From Garcia nutans (lineage: Eukaryota; Streptophyta; Magnoliopsida; Malpighiales; Euphorbiaceae): a DNA stretch of 64,000 nucleotides. Both the position numbers and the translations under genes were made by a program. Below are positions 50,143 through 62,372 of this stretch, piece by piece. The DNA is taken from contig CANTUV010000062.1 of assembly GCA_947685225.1 (NCBI GenBank), positions 17,070,501 through 17,134,500 of the forward strand, written 5' to 3'. Within the stretch, counting starts at the first letter, position 1; the number at the start of each line of letters is the position of its first letter. The notes under the pieces are model-generated. The model was not told the origin of the DNA. It did not search any database and worked only from the letters and a program-made list of their open reading frames with translations.

Positions 50143-51040
50143 TTCAAAGTGTCCAAAACCCTAATTTCAAGATTTCACCATTCAAACCTTAATTTTGTTA
50201 ATCAAAGAGTCTTGTCAACCCTTTAAAACATAAAACCCTAATTTATTTTAATTCCATCAGCAGCCATAAATTAGACTTTTATTTGCTTTATTCAATTCCA
50301 TACTTGATATGCTTTGATTTATTTCTTATACTTTAATTCATTTAATTTCAGTACTTGATTTATTTAATTTATCATGGATGAATGTTTATATTATTGATAT
50401 TTAAATATTTTTGATGAATGATTTATGTATTATGGATGATTATTTACCTCTATTAATTAATTTAGACTTCCAAAAGATGTAAGAGGTATGTTTCCACTTG
50501 GTGGGTACCTCATTAGTTAAACATCATGTAATTTAATTTTCTTTTCTATTTACAACTTATGTAAAGGGCATGTTTCTACCTTTTGGTGGGTTTCCTACCT
50601 AGGCATGTGATGTAAGGACATGTTTCCATCCTTGGATGGGTGTCCATTTATTTGTTTTGTTTGGACATTGCTTTGATTTTAATATATTGATGCTATCTTT
50701 TAATTATTGTGTGTAATATGGATAATGTTATTATACTTAAGAATTTTATAATATTAAGACCTGTAAAGGAGGCCGGTTCCAATGAACCGGGCGTTATGGG
50801 GGTGCTGGGCCATTTCTCACCTTCCCCACACGTACCCAACTTTCCGAACCCATTAGGGGGTTGGGGATTCCTTTGGAATCGAGTCATCCACCCCTTTCTT
50901 TTTTCCCGGCCCGTTCGGGTGGCAACTCCATTTTCTCCGGACTTAGGTCCGTGTTCTCTAAGGCCCCGAGCCTAAACAGTGCCGATATCGCAAGAACCAT
51001 TCCACCGGGAGTGGGAGCGAAAATCCCCGCTCACAGGAGC

Positions 51041-51889
51041 TTTGACAAAAATCTCTTCATGTGGTGCGAAACTCATCTTCTCATCCTTCTTTGGTTGGAC
51101 ATCATTGTTTTCATCATATCCTAACCCTTTCTTAGAAGTTTGAGTTCTAAAGTCTGGCAGCTTTGTCAAACCGGCTTTATCCTTTTGAAGACCAGCTCCG
51201 GAAAGGTAGTTTATGTTCTTCATCATATTCAAGACTTTGGAATCCACTACTTTATCATCAGAAGTTGCAGCTACTTGAAAACCATTGAGAGGCCTCTCAA
51301 TCATTAGAGCGTTAACAATCTCATTATCTTCAGCTTCAATGACCACTGTCTCATCTCCGTTGGGGAACTTGATCTTTTGATGAAGGGTAGAAGGAGCCCC
51401 ACCAAGAGGATGAAATCATGGTCGCCCCAAGAGTAAGGCAAAGTTAATCGGTATGTCTAAAACAACAAACTCAATAATAGGTTCAATTGGACCAACCTTG
51501 ACACTAGCTTTGAAAGTCCCTTCGGCATGTCTTTTAGTGTTGTCATAAGCCCGAATTGTTACCTCGGTCGGGTTTAGATCTCTTATTGACATGGCTAGCT
51601 TTGGCAATATCTTAAGTGGACAAACATGTATGGCGGACCCATCATCGACCATTACACATGGAGTCCTCTTCCCTTTGACTTCTATTTTGATAAAGAGAGG
51701 GCGAATGTGGTCTCTCCCCTCCTCCGGTAAGTCCGCATCTGAAAAAAAAACTGCTCCCATATTAACTTCACTCTTTTCTTGAACATCTTCACATTTCATT
51801 ATTTCTCCAATCTTTATGAAGTTGATCAGCTCCTCCGGTATCATGGAGGTAGAAATTGGCATGCTAGCCAAGGCTTTGGCCATAGTTTC
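51041..51889 (-). pseudogene. T1 protease region
   Basis: Follows gag in the same frame after a stop at 51890-51892 (TGA, CGA expected). The domain has PCVMVDDGSAIHVCPLKIL, the Tat-type form of the aspartic protease site, and FALLLGRP near the end. A stop at 51416-51418 (TGA for TGG) comes right after GRP, where the others in this lineage continue with Trp. The frame then stays open (HPLGGAPSTLHQKIKFPNGD) until solo LTR S cuts it at 51036-51040. The ORF track's minus frame to 50972 runs into S and is partly LTR. Confidence 0.85.
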
Positions 51890-53587
51890 TCAGTGCTTTT
51901 TAGAAGTAACTAATAAGTCCCAAATGCTAACACTTGCTTGTGTTCTTATCAATTGCTTGAGCACAACATCATCTTCTTTTTCTTTATTTCCTACTTCAAC
52001 TTCCTTACCCTTATTAGTTTCTACCTCCTTAGGTGATGGCTTTGCATAAGGCTTACCGGATCTAGTGTTCATTACTTCATCTTCTTCGGGCTCGGACCAA
52101 GTCCACTCCTCCTTCTTGGATACAAGATCATCATCACTATCGCTTGAATCCCAAAACCCATTAACAACACAAATCGTTACCTCTTTAGCCACCATAGCTT
52201 GTTTAATTCCATCAAATACCTCTTCTTCTTTGGTTTCTTCTTTCCCCACATCTTGAAAAGAATACATGACAAAATCCTCATGCAAACCTCCTCAAATCAT
52301 GAAGGTTGCAGGCGGTGGTACTCTATTGAACTTTGGTAATGGGTTGTCTTTGGTGTTTGTCTTGTTGGGCTCGGGTACCTTCCCATTATCAATTAGATTT
52401 TGGATCTCATGTCTCAACCTCACACATCTATCCGTGTCATGCCTTTGCATTTGGTGAAATTGACAAAATGCCTTAGTGTCGAAATTAGGTGGGAGAGGGT
52501 TAGGCAAAGGGCGAAGATTCAAGGGTTGTAGCAATCCCTTTCTTTGAAGCTTATTGAGAACCTTAGACGTCGGTTTCCCCAATTCTGAAAATTTTCTCCT
52601 CGTTCCTTGGTTAGTAGCATTGACACCGACTGCCTTTTACATGCTTTGGCTACCAGATTGATAGTTTTGTTTCACATTCCTTCTTATTGAAAAATGGTTC
52701 TTCTCTCTTTCCCATTCTTTAATTTGCAAACCAGCTTGGAGAAGGTCTTTGAAATCCCTTATAAGGGTGTGAGACATCCTTTCACGGAGTTTAGGCAACA
52801 CCCCTCTCACAATCATCCTTATTTGATCGGATTCATCGGGTCTCTTCTTGAGCAAAGCGGCCTTGTTTCTCCATCTCTTCACATAGTCCACAAAACTCTC
52901 ATTCGACCTTTGCCTAATGGACTCCACTTCCATTAAGGTAACTTCCATCTCAACATTATATCCATATTGTTGGATGAAGGCTTTGTAAAGCAGATCCCAA
53001 CTCTTTTGTGTTCCATCATCTAAGGTATTGAACCAATTTTGGACAACAGGATCCAATGAGAGCATAAAGTACCTTAGAGTTTGAGACTTAGTAGCTCAGG
53101 CGGACTACATGGTAGTGATATACTGCTTCACATGGAGATGAGGATTTTCGGTTCCATTAAACTTGTACAAAACTTCTTCATCTAGCTCAAATAATTTGTC
53201 AACTTCGGACATTTCCTCAATTTTCAGCTTCTTCTCAAATTTGTTTTCCAAATCAGCAATCATCTTCTCAACATCAGATGTCTCAGTCTTTTCAATAGTT
53301 GCCTTCTCAACAACCTTCGGTTCTTTTTTCTTCTCTTGAGCATCTTGGTAGTATTGAGCCCAATCATCATCATCATCAATGATCACCTTTTCATCATCAA
53401 AAACCACTTCACCAACTTTGGTCTTCCCTTTGTCCTTTGGCTTCTTAGTGCTAGCAGATGCCTCGGCATGATTTTCTAAGATTGTAGTCAATTGGTTCTT
53501 CATGGTCTCAGCTAGGGCCTCTTTTATTTCTTCCATTTTGGCATTGAGGGCTTCATCCACCATTCTTTGAATTTGTTCGGGATCCAT
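51890..53587 (-). pseudogene. T1 gag
   Basis: Starts at ATG 53587 (MDPEQIQRMVDEALNAKMEE), an N-terminal coiled-coil-like region with Lys/Glu-rich and DDDDD tracts. The capsid domain follows: NPHLHVKQYI, TLRYFMLSLDPVVQNWF, then FIQQYGYNVE, SFVDYVKRWRNKAALLKK and FKDLLQAGLQIKEWE. A Cys/His motif CQFHQMQRHDTDRC (CX2HX4HX4C) stands in for the zinc knuckle. An acidic tail leads to protease. Stops: 53105-53107 (TAG), a TGA four codons later, 52637-52639 (TAA) and 52292-52294 (TGA). All stay in one frame. Compared with T2 gag, a short stretch before the Asn-Gly-Thr is missing. Confidence 0.88.
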
Positions 53588-54750
53588 TGTTTTTGGTGAG
53601 CAAGTGATTGAGTCGTTGCTAGATTCTTCATCTTCGGTGTGGGTCAGATTGTTGTAAGCTTTTGAACTGTCATAATCCAGGGCTGTGAGCCAGAAATGAT
53701 TAATGATATGAGATGCAAATGTATGCATGTATACACAAATAATCAACAAATAAAGATAATTAGGATGTTCCTTCCAACCTTATAACATCCACACACGAAT
53801 GGGGAGTCTCTTTTCCTAGGTATATGGTTAACAAAATACCAACATGGGGTATCTTATTTTTGAATATTTCCCTCGAAAGTTTCAACTAATAGTTGTATTT
53901 TCAAAAATGGAAATCATTTCATAATAATTCCCGTTAATTAGGTTTTAATCTATTCAACCAACTATAGTAGCTTTTATGCTATATTGGATTAAAACTAAAT
54001 TAAGAGGTTTATTATAGATAGATTTCTCATTTGAAAAAGTAACTAATGATTCATGCCAAAAACAAGCCCATGATTAATTAATCTTAGTATAAACTAGGCT
54101 CACAATTGATTTTTAGTATTTCTTAATTGACCTAAAAAATTTGCAAGCTCTTTGTAAGAAAAGGTTGAATGAAAATAATTTTGTTTCTAAGCCCATTGTA
54201 AAAAGATCTTAAAAAAAATGGATTTTGGGCTTAGTATTTGGGCCATGAGCAAAAGAATTTTTGATTTGTTTTTAGAAAAGTTTTATGTCTAAAGACCATC
54301 TTGAAAAATTTTGAAAATAGCTTTGGTCTTTTGGATTTTTTAAAGAAAAATTTATTTTGAGCTTACAAATGTACTTGGGTCATATTAGAAAAAGAACAAA
54401 CCAAATAAGCCATGATTTAAGCCAAGATAAATTAACCATAGTCAAACAACATGCATTTGGGGTAAAACCTAAGGAAAGTAACTAGGCCAATTACATGAGC
54501 TTTAGTCTTTGGGTTAAAAGGCATAGGTTCCCATAGCAAGTATATACCAAATGGTCCAAGGCTGTGAGTGGTTATTCCATGCTCGATCTCCATACCTTGA
54601 GTGAAAGTATGGTATCCCTTACATAATACAACACGAGTAACACGGGCGTCCTAACTCATGCACACGATGCAATCTAATATGATGCAATGGATAATATCAT
54701 TATAAGAAAGAATAGTATAATATAAAGACCAACGGAATCAACTTCTCTTA
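53588..54750 (-). other. T1 leader, gene-free
   Basis: About 1.16 kb between the primer site and gag. It aligns with 61215-62354 of T2 over nearly its full length, so it is a conserved noncoding part of the family that may carry packaging or translation signals. Small frames in it lack recognisable domains. Confidence 0.65.
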
Positions 54751-54768
54751 TCCCCAGTGGAGTCGCCA
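54751..54768 (-). promoter_or_regulatory. Primer-binding site of T1
   Basis: TGGCGACTCCACTGGGGA on the minus strand, one base inside the 5' LTR. This resembles the primer site of Ogre/Tat elements, which I recall as matching a tRNA-Arg. The tRNA identity is not verified here. Confidence 0.75.
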
Positions 54769-54769
54769 C

Positions 54770-56938
54770 TGTGAGCGGGGATTTTTGCAATAACTCTCGG
54801 TGGAATGGTTCTTGCGACTTTGGCACTGTTTAGGCTCGGGGCCTTAGAGAACACGGACCTAAGTTCGGAATAAATGGAGTCGCCACCCGGACGGGCTGGG
54901 AAAAAAGAAAGGGGTGGATGACCATATTCCTAAGGAATCCCCAACCCCCTAATGGGTTCGGAAAGTTGGGTACGTGTGGGGAAGGTGAGAAATGGCCCAA
55001 CACCCCCCACAACGCCCGGTTCATTGGAACCAGCCTCCTTTACATGTCTTAATATTATAAAATTCTTAAGTATAACAATATTATCCATATTACACACAAT
55101 AATTAAAATAAAGCATCGATATATTAAAAATCAAAACAATGTCCAAACAAAGCAAATAAATGGACACCCATCCAAGGATGGAAACATGTCCTTACATCTC
55201 ATGCCTAAATAGGACACCCACCGAAAGGTAGAAACATGTCTTTTACATTGGTTCTAAAATTGAAAAACAATTTAAATTGCATGATATTTAACTAATGAGG
55301 TACCCACCAAGTGGAATCATACCTCTTACAACATTTGGAAACCTAAATAAATTGATAAAAGTAAATAACCATTCATAATAAATTAATCATTCATCAAAGG
55401 TACTAAATATCAATAGAAAGTAGACATCCATCCATGATAAATTAAATAAACCAAGCATTGAACTTAAATAAATTAAAGCATATAAAATAAATCAAAGCAT
55501 AATCAAATATAAAATTGAATAAGGCAAATAAAGATTCAAATTAGGGCTACTGTTTCTATTTAAGATTCTTTATTCCATGTGTTTAGGGTTTTGGAATTTT
55601 ATGGGTTTAAGCTACTGTGATTTTAAGAGAATTAAAATGAATTAAGGTTTTATGATTCAAGAAGTTGGTAAAATTCTTTGATTAACCAAATTAGGGTTTG
55701 TGATTTAAAATCATGAAATTAGAGTTTGGGCTCTTCAAAACATTTAGATTATGACTATTCGCTACTGAATTATGTTTTTAAGCTTACTGTGTAAAATTAG
55801 ATCTATATGATTTTAAAGTTTTAAAGGATTAGGGTTTAGAAGAAATTAGGGTTTAAGGTTTTAAGGGGATTAGGGTTCACTGTTTTGGGTTTTGGAGTTG
55901 AATTAGGGTTTTAGGATTTTTGAATTAGGGTTTCGCAGAATGAATTAGTTTTTAGAATTTGGAAAAACAATTGATAAATTTATGAAGTTTTATGAAAATA
56001 AACAAAACGATTTAAAGTTTATAGAAGCAAAAAGATGTTTTTAGGGCTTTTGGAAAGAAACAGAACTCAATTTAGGATTTTGAAAATTTGAAAAGCAAAT
56101 TAGAGTTTTGAGATTTTGAAGAAACAAAAATAATAATTTGAAACTTTTTGGAAAACAAAGCAATGAATTAAGGTTTTTAAACTTTAGAAAATGTGAATTA
56201 GGGTTCTTAGGTTTTTGAATTAAAAGAAACAATTAGATGATTAAGCTACTGTGAAAAAATAAAAAGAAATTAAGAATTCAAACCTTCGTTCGTAGGTTAC
56301 ACCAAAAATTTCTTCTTGGATGAACAAAAACAAAGACAAGCTTTGCTGCCTTTGAATTGCTTGAATTTTTTGTTTTCTCTCTCAAAAAATCAGATTGATT
56401 CAAAACTTTTCCTCCTCAGTTTCGGTTTCAATTTCTACTCCAAATCCGATCCAATTTTCTTCTTTTTTCCTCCCCCTTTTTTTGTGTTGTTTAGTCCTTA
56501 TTTATTGAAGAATTTTATGTATAATTCTAGTTATTAACAGAAGCTAATATTGATTAAGAAAAGGAAACCGAAACCTAATTGCATTAGGTTTCAGAAAATT
56601 TACATCGAAAAAATTTCGCTGGCGAAAAAAAAACTGCTGCGAAAAAAATGCGCTGGCAAAAAAGCTGCCGCAGTTGGCTACGGCAGCAACGGACGAATTG
56701 GCCTGCGGGCCATTTCGCCAGCAGGTTTTTCCTGTGAGCAAAATGGCTTTGGCCTTTTTGCCGCAATGGTTTTTGGCGATGATTTTTCATCGCAAATTTT
56801 TCGTCACCGATTTTTATTTTTATTTTTTGTTTATTATTATTATTTTTATTGATAAAAATTAAATACTAAAGCAAAAATTATTTAATTAAGATAACAAAAC
56901 TTATTTTGGACTAATTAAAATATATTGGACCAGACTGG
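54770..56938 (-). repeat. 5' LTR of T1, outer end truncated
   Basis: About 2.17 kb, ending in GCTCACA next to the primer site. Similarity to the left LTR (1-1014) holds until GACCAGACTGG near 56938. There the last ~21 bases, through TGTAGACC, are missing and T2 tandem repeats begin at once. It may act as, or replace, the 3' LTR of T2 as well. Strings of AATTAGGGTTT occur between 55560 and 56230. Confidence 0.85.
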
Positions 56939-57310
56939 GTACTTGGACCCAAGACTGAATTGAATTTGGGTGCTTGAACCCGAGACTAGATTGAATTTGG
57001 GTACATAGACCCGAGACTAGATTAAATTTGGGTACTTGGACCCGAGATTTATTTAAATTTGGGTACTTGGACCCGAGATTGGATACTTGGACCCGAGACT
57101 GAATTTGATTTGGGTACTTGGACTCGAGACTATATTGAATTTGGGTACTTAGACCCGAGATTGGGTACTTAGACCCAAGACTGAATTTGATTTGGGTAAT
57201 TGGACCCGAGATTGAATTTGATTTGGGTACTTGGACTTGAGATTGAATTTGATTTGGGTACTTAGACCTGAGACTGAATTTGATTTGGGTACTTGGACCC
57301 GAGATTGAAG
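56939..57310. repeat. ~31-bp tandem repeats in T2
   Basis: About ten units of GGGTACTTGGACCCGAG plus TTGAATTTGATTT, some at double spacing. The layout resembles the 67-bp array of T1 (both use TGGACCCGAG) but the unit is different. The 154-codon minus frame at 56901-57365 is just this repeat translated. Confidence 0.88.
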
Positions 57311-59823
57311 TGGATTTAACTGACCTTTTACTAGTTGAGGATTCTGGCTTAACTTGTTGTTCCATTCTTTTATTCTTTCTTTTGCAAAAATTTAGCTATT
57401 TTTAGTTGGCCCTCATATCTTCTCCTTGCCCCCCTGCATGGCAAAATATTTGCAAGTGAGTTTGAAAATGTTTGGCATAGAAACTCAAAAAATTGGAAAG
57501 GAGAAACTTTGCCCCCTGTGTAGGCTCAAACCAAAGATTTTTTCCATGCAAGCTTTGATTGATGTTTTTATTGTCTAGTTCTTTGCACAAGCACGTATTT
57601 CTTCTCTTTGCAAGATTACTAGAACTTTCTCAAGCAATGGGCTTTCCATGCCCCCCTAATTTGATATCTTCTTTTGATTATTTACTTCACAGGGTGTTTG
57701 CTGTTCACTTTGATAAAAAATACAATACAAGAAAATGCAATGTGATATGCTCATGTATGCATGATATGCATGAATAATACTTACAGTGGTTTCATTGACT
57801 CACAGACCACGGTGATCAGCAGAAGTATTCTCATTGACTCCTTTTTGATGCTCATTCAAGTCATGCATTGGAATAATAGAAAGGTTTGTATTTATGGCTT
57901 TTATCTTCAAGGTGTTGAGAACATGAGTGGTGGAGACCCCAAGCAGCAGAGTCAGGGATGCATCCATTTCAAACTATGTTTTAGCATGTCAGTTGATAGC
58001 TTCTTCATGACCTTGCCAATAATCATTTTCCTTTGCCTAATGTGTCCTTTGGAGATTCAATGATTCAACATACTTCCCTTAACTTGAAGGCTTTGTATGA
58101 CAAAACATTTTTTTTTTAATTTTGATTTTGAAATCAAATGTTGGCTTTGCCAAATCAATGTCAATGCACCTCAGGACTTGATTTTCCAAATTAACATATC
58201 TATAACATGACAACCCTAGTTACCATACTAAACTCGGGAATCATTTCTATTTAAGCAAGAATTGTTGCACTTCAGATAGGCACATACACATTACTTGGCC
58301 AAAAGTCTCATTTGAGTTTGAATATTGTCTCATATGCATGCTTATTCAAACTATCTCCACTAATAGACTCTACCTACCAAGAGAGATCAACAGGTCTTTA
58401 ATAGGCTTGAAATGGGGTCTATAAGGGACATGGATTAAGTGAAGGCCATTTGTAAGTTGGAGTTGTTGTGACACTATGGACAAACCCTCACACTATAAAT
58501 TTCTTGTTTGAACTTTAGGTAGCTGGGAGCAATCTTTCTAGACTTGAAATTCCTTCTATCTTCTTGGCATTAATCTGTATCTTGATTGGGACAATCTTTG
58601 TTTCTTTGTAAAAAGTTTGGTACCCAAATTCGTCTCTTTTCTTCTTCTCCCTTTTTTCTTTTTATTTTTCTTACTCTTCCCTTTCTTTGAGCATTTTATC
58701 ATTTTGTCCTTCTTCCTTATAGGACTATCAAGTACAGAACTTTCAAGAACTGGATGGTCTTTCTCCTTTTTCTCTGATTTTGATCGAATCTTTGGTTGGG
58801 TTGGACTAATTCAAGCCAAACTGTCCTTATAAACCAAATGGAAACCTTTTGTTGTCTTAGGTAAAAGAGAACTCAATTGGCTTTTTGAACCGCCTTTTTA
58901 GGTTTTATTTTTCTTCTTTTCTTTTTTCTTTGTCTTTTCTTTTTTTTTTTCTTTTTTTTTTGTCTTCTTTTTTTTCTTGCTCTCATTTCTCTTATTTTCT
59001 TTTCTTCTCTTTTGTTTTTTTTTTGTTCTAGCTCTAAAAGAGTTATCTTGTTTGTACTAACTTGAGCTTCCAATAATGGATGAGTGGAGTGACATAAATC
59101 TTCTTTAACAGGGATAAATCATTTGTTACTCTGATGTTGTCTTGATATATTGGAGATATTAGGAAAACTTCAACTACCCTTATGGTCTTGAGAACTTTAA
59201 CTACCCTTATGGTCTTGAGAACTTCAACTATCTTCATGGTATTGAGAACTTAAACTATCTTCATGGTATTCATTTCTTTCTTTGATCTTCTTGCCTCTTC
59301 ATCTTAGTGATCATAAGACTTGTCAAAAGTATCACAACAGCTCAGGGTAGGTTGTTGGGGTTTGTTAGCCAATGAAAAGAAAGCTAAAATTTTATGAAAG
59401 CTCAAAGGGACAACTAGGGATTGATATCTAATTGGGTGGGTACTAGTTGTTGGCTAACCAAACAATGCCTAGATCATTTCTTCCTTAAATAAGCAGAGTT
59501 CAATTTCACCTCGAAAGTTTATCAAAGCATGTTCTATGACTGACTAGGACCTAGACAAAGGTAATTATGCAGGAGCCCTCTCTAAGAGCAATTCCCTCAC
59601 CTAGTAAAGTCATTCAAGTCATGATGCATAAATATATTAATTCATGAATTATCAAGCTAGATTCCTCATTGGTTGAGCACCAAAATGAACAAAGACCAAC
59701 AAAAATTTTGATGAAAGTAATTTATTCAAACAAATTTAAATTTGAAAAACAAGATTGTTCCAATTAAATATTAAAGAAAGTAAAATTGAAAAGCAACATT
59801 CAAGCTAAGGAAAGTTTGTTGAG
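57311..59823. other. T2 3' noncoding region
   Basis: No coding region seen. PPT-like C-rich tracts (GCCCCCCTGC near 57430, TTTGCCCCCTG near 57508, GCCCCCCTAA near 57650) recall the T1 polypurine tract. Long pyrimidine runs lie at 58620-58700 and 58900-59030. A CTACCCTTATGGTCTTGAGA repeat occurs at about 59175-59260. Frames here are low-complexity or unmatched. Confidence 0.55.
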
Positions 59824-61214
59824 TTAAGCTTCTTTTCCTTTCATATCTTCAACATTCCCATCTTGAAAAGAGGATAAGACAAAATCTTCCTCCAATCCTT
59901 TTCCCACCATGAAGGTTGCTGGTGGTGGCACTCTGTTGAACCTTGGCAAAGGATTATCTTTTGTGTTGGGATTATCAGGCTCAGGTAGCTTACTACTGTC
60001 AATTAAATTTTGGATCTCATATTTTAGTCCAAACATTTTTTTGTCTCATGTCCTTGTGTTTGACGAAACTCACAAAAGGCTTTAGTATCAAATTTTGGGG
60101 ATAAAGGATTCGGCAAAGGTCGAGGGGCTAATGGCTATAATAGTCCCTTCTTTTATAGCTTGTTGAAGACCAAAGACAAAGGCTTCCCCAGATCTGAAAA
60201 CTGCCATCTATTTGCTTAACCAGTTTTATTAACATTAACTTTTTTTGCGTGCTTTAATTTCTAGACTGGTAGTTCCCTTTCTCATTCCTTCTTATTGAAA
60301 AGCGATTCTTCTCCCTTTCCCACTCTTCAATTTGTAGACCAACATGGAGAAGATCTTTGAAGTCCCTTATAAGGGTGTGAGATAGCCTTTCACAGAGGTT
60401 GGGCAGGACGCCTCTGACTATCATTCTAATCTGATCTTATTCATCGGTTCTTCTTGAGCAGTGTAGCCTTATTTCTCCATATTTTTACATAGTCCACAAA
60501 TTTCTCATTTGGCCTTTGTCTAATGGACTCAACTTCCATTAAGGTAACTTCCAACTCAACATTATACCCATATTGCTGAATGAAAGCCTTGTACAACATG
60601 TTTCAATCTTTTTGAGTACTTTCCTCTAAGGTGCTAAACCAATTTTGGACAATAGGGTCCAATAAGAGCATAAAATACCTCAGAGTTTGAGCTTTAGTAG
60701 CTCGGGCAGACTGCATAGCAGTGATGTACTGCTTCACATGGAGATGAGGATTTCCAGTACCATTGTACCTAGCGAAGGAAGGCATCTTAAACCTATAAGG
60801 GACCTCCTCATCTTGTTCAAATAGTTTGTTGATCTCGGACACCTCTTTGGTTTTTAGCTTCTTTTCAAACTTCTTTTCTAGGTCAGCAATCATTTTTTCA
60901 ACATCTGAAGTTTCAGTCTTTTCAAAAGTTGTCTTCTCAACAACCTTCGGCTTATTCTTCTTGTCTTGAGGATCTTGGAAGTATTGAGCGCAATCATCAT
61001 CATCATCAATGATCACCTTATCTTCATCAAAAACCACTTCACCAACTTTAGCCTTTCCCTTGTCCTTTGGCTTCTTAGTACTAGCAGATGCTTCGGCATT
61101 GTTTCCTAAAATTGCAGCTAATTGATTCTTCATGGTCTCGGCCAGGGCCTCTTTTATTTCTTCCATCTTGGCATTGAGGGCGTCATCCACCATTCTTTGA
61201 ATTTCGGGCTCCAT
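59824..61214 (-). pseudogene. T2 gag
   Basis: ATG at 61214 (MEPEIQRMVDDALNAKMEE). N-terminal Lys/Glu and DDDDD tracts as in T1, then FKMPSFARYNGTGNPHLHV (complete where T1 has a gap) and TLRYFMLLLDPIVQNWF. Stop 60603-60605 (TGA for TGG) after STQKD. A lost base near 60445 follows KKNR, then SHTLIRDFKDLL. The last part (59824-60036) holds KYEIQNLIDSSKLPEP and PPATFMVGKGLEEDFVLSSF. It ends MKGKEA and TAA, where T1 continues with an acidic linker to protease. Confidence 0.85.
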
Positions 61215-62354
61215 TGCTTTTGGTGAGAAAGTGATTGAGTAGTTGCTAGATTCTTGGTCTCCGGTGTAGGTTGGATTGTCGTAAGCTTTTAAACTATCAT
61301 AATCCAGGGCTGTGATCCTGAAAGGATTAATGATATGTGATGTGATGCATGTATGTATGCATAAACAATAGACAAAGAAAAGTAGAACGTCCCTTCCAAC
61401 CTTATAACTTCCACATACGAATGGTGAGTCTATTTTCCTAGGTAATATGGTTAATACAAACATGGGGTATCTTATTTTTGAATAATTCCCTTGGACGTTT
61501 CAACCAATAGTTATATTTTCAAAAATGGAAATCAGTTCATGATAATTCCCATTAATTATGTTTTAATCCATTTAACCAACTAAAGTAGCTTTTATGCTAT
61601 ATTGGATTAAAACTAAATTAAGAGGTTTATTATAAATAGATTTCTCACTTAAAAAAGTAACTAATGATTCATGCCAAAAACAAGCCCATGATTAATTATT
61701 CTTAGTATAAACTAGGCTCACAATTGATTTTTGGTATTCCATTATTGACCTAAATATTCATAAGCTCTTTCAAAAGGTTGGATGAAAATAATTTTGTTTC
61801 TAAGCCCATTGTAAAATGATTTTAGAAAAAAATGGATTTTGGGCTTTGTATTTGAGCCATGAGAAAATAATTTGTTTATGGAAAAGTTTTATATCCAAAG
61901 ACCATTTTGAAAAATTTTGAAAATTGCTTTGGTCTTTTGGACTTAAAAGAAAAAATTTATTTTGAGCTTACAATGTACTTAGGTCATATTAGGAAAAGAA
62001 CAAACCAAATAAGTCATGATTTAAGCCAAGATAAATTAACCATAGTCAAACAACAAGCATTTGGGATAAAACCTAAGGAAAGTAACTAGGCCAATTACAT
62101 GAGCTTTAGTCTTTGGGTTAAAAGTCATAGGTTCCCACAGCAAGTATATACCAAAAGGTACAAGGCTATGAGTGATTATGCCATGCTTTATCTCCATACC
62201 TTGAGTAAAAGTATGGTATCCCTTACATAACACAATACAGGTAACACGGGTGTCCTAATTCACGCATATGATGCAATCTAATATGATGCAATGGATAATA
62301 TCATGATAAGAAAGAATAGAATAATAAAAAGACCAACGGAATTAACTTCTCTTA
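61215..62354 (-). other. T2 leader, gene-free
   Basis: Aligns with the T1 leader, with small indels. The gag frame extends upstream past the start into this region by chance. Confidence 0.65.
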
Positions 62355-62372
62355 TCCCCAATGGAGTCACCA
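62355..62372 (-). promoter_or_regulatory. Primer-binding site of T2
   Basis: TGGTGACTCCATTGGGGA, two changes from the T1 site, both readable as C to T on this strand. Confidence 0.7.

Larger units (their letters stand above)
25404..51035 (+). mobile_element. Solo LTR S of the T1 family, split by K2
   Basis: An LTR in plus orientation, TGTAGACCC at 25404 to CGCTCACA at 51035. Without K2 it is about 2,085 bp. It matches the T1 LTRs in reverse, so it is a Tat-family solo LTR inserted in T1 against T1's direction. It is flanked by GGAGT (25399-25403) and GGAGC (51036-51040), a 5-bp duplication with one mismatch. T1 protein continues on either side (VKAP before, GPLQGKPEPIMFMGK after). Its two parts are 25404-26600 and 50148-51035. 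It is rich in AAACCCTAA words. Confidence 0.88.
1..56938 (-). mobile_element. T1: Tat/Ogre-type Ty3/gypsy element, fragmented by nested insertions
   Basis: Minus-strand LTR retrotransposon that forms the backbone of the window. Order in its own direction: 5' LTR (56938-54770), primer-binding site, leader, gag-protease (53587-51041), RT-RNase H-second RNase H-integrase (25398-21734), two opposite-strand genes (11111-7682 and 7013-4896), tandem repeats, polypurine tract (1030-1015) and 3' LTR (1014 to beyond base 1). The second RNase H between the normal RNase H and integrase, and the absence of a chromodomain, place it in the Tat/Ogre lineage. Removing insertions S (with K2, K3 and D inside), K1, F and E leaves about 16.5 kb here. 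The missing ~1.1 kb of the left LTR brings the element to about 17-18 kb. Many stops and frameshifts show it is dead. Its own TSD cannot be seen, because one end lies outside the window and the other is truncated. Confidence 0.88.

Noticed and set aside
54770..56938. A plus-strand solo LTR rather than the T1 5' LTR
   Set aside because: The primer site TGGCGACTCCACTGGGGA and the T1 leader join it on the left in minus orientation, and there is no TSD.
56901..57365. 154-codon minus ORF rich in Ser/Gln/Pro
   Set aside because: Translation of the 31-bp tandem repeats in T2.
58873..59073. Lys/Arg-rich minus ORF
   Set aside because: Product of a long pyrimidine tract on the plus strand; no family.
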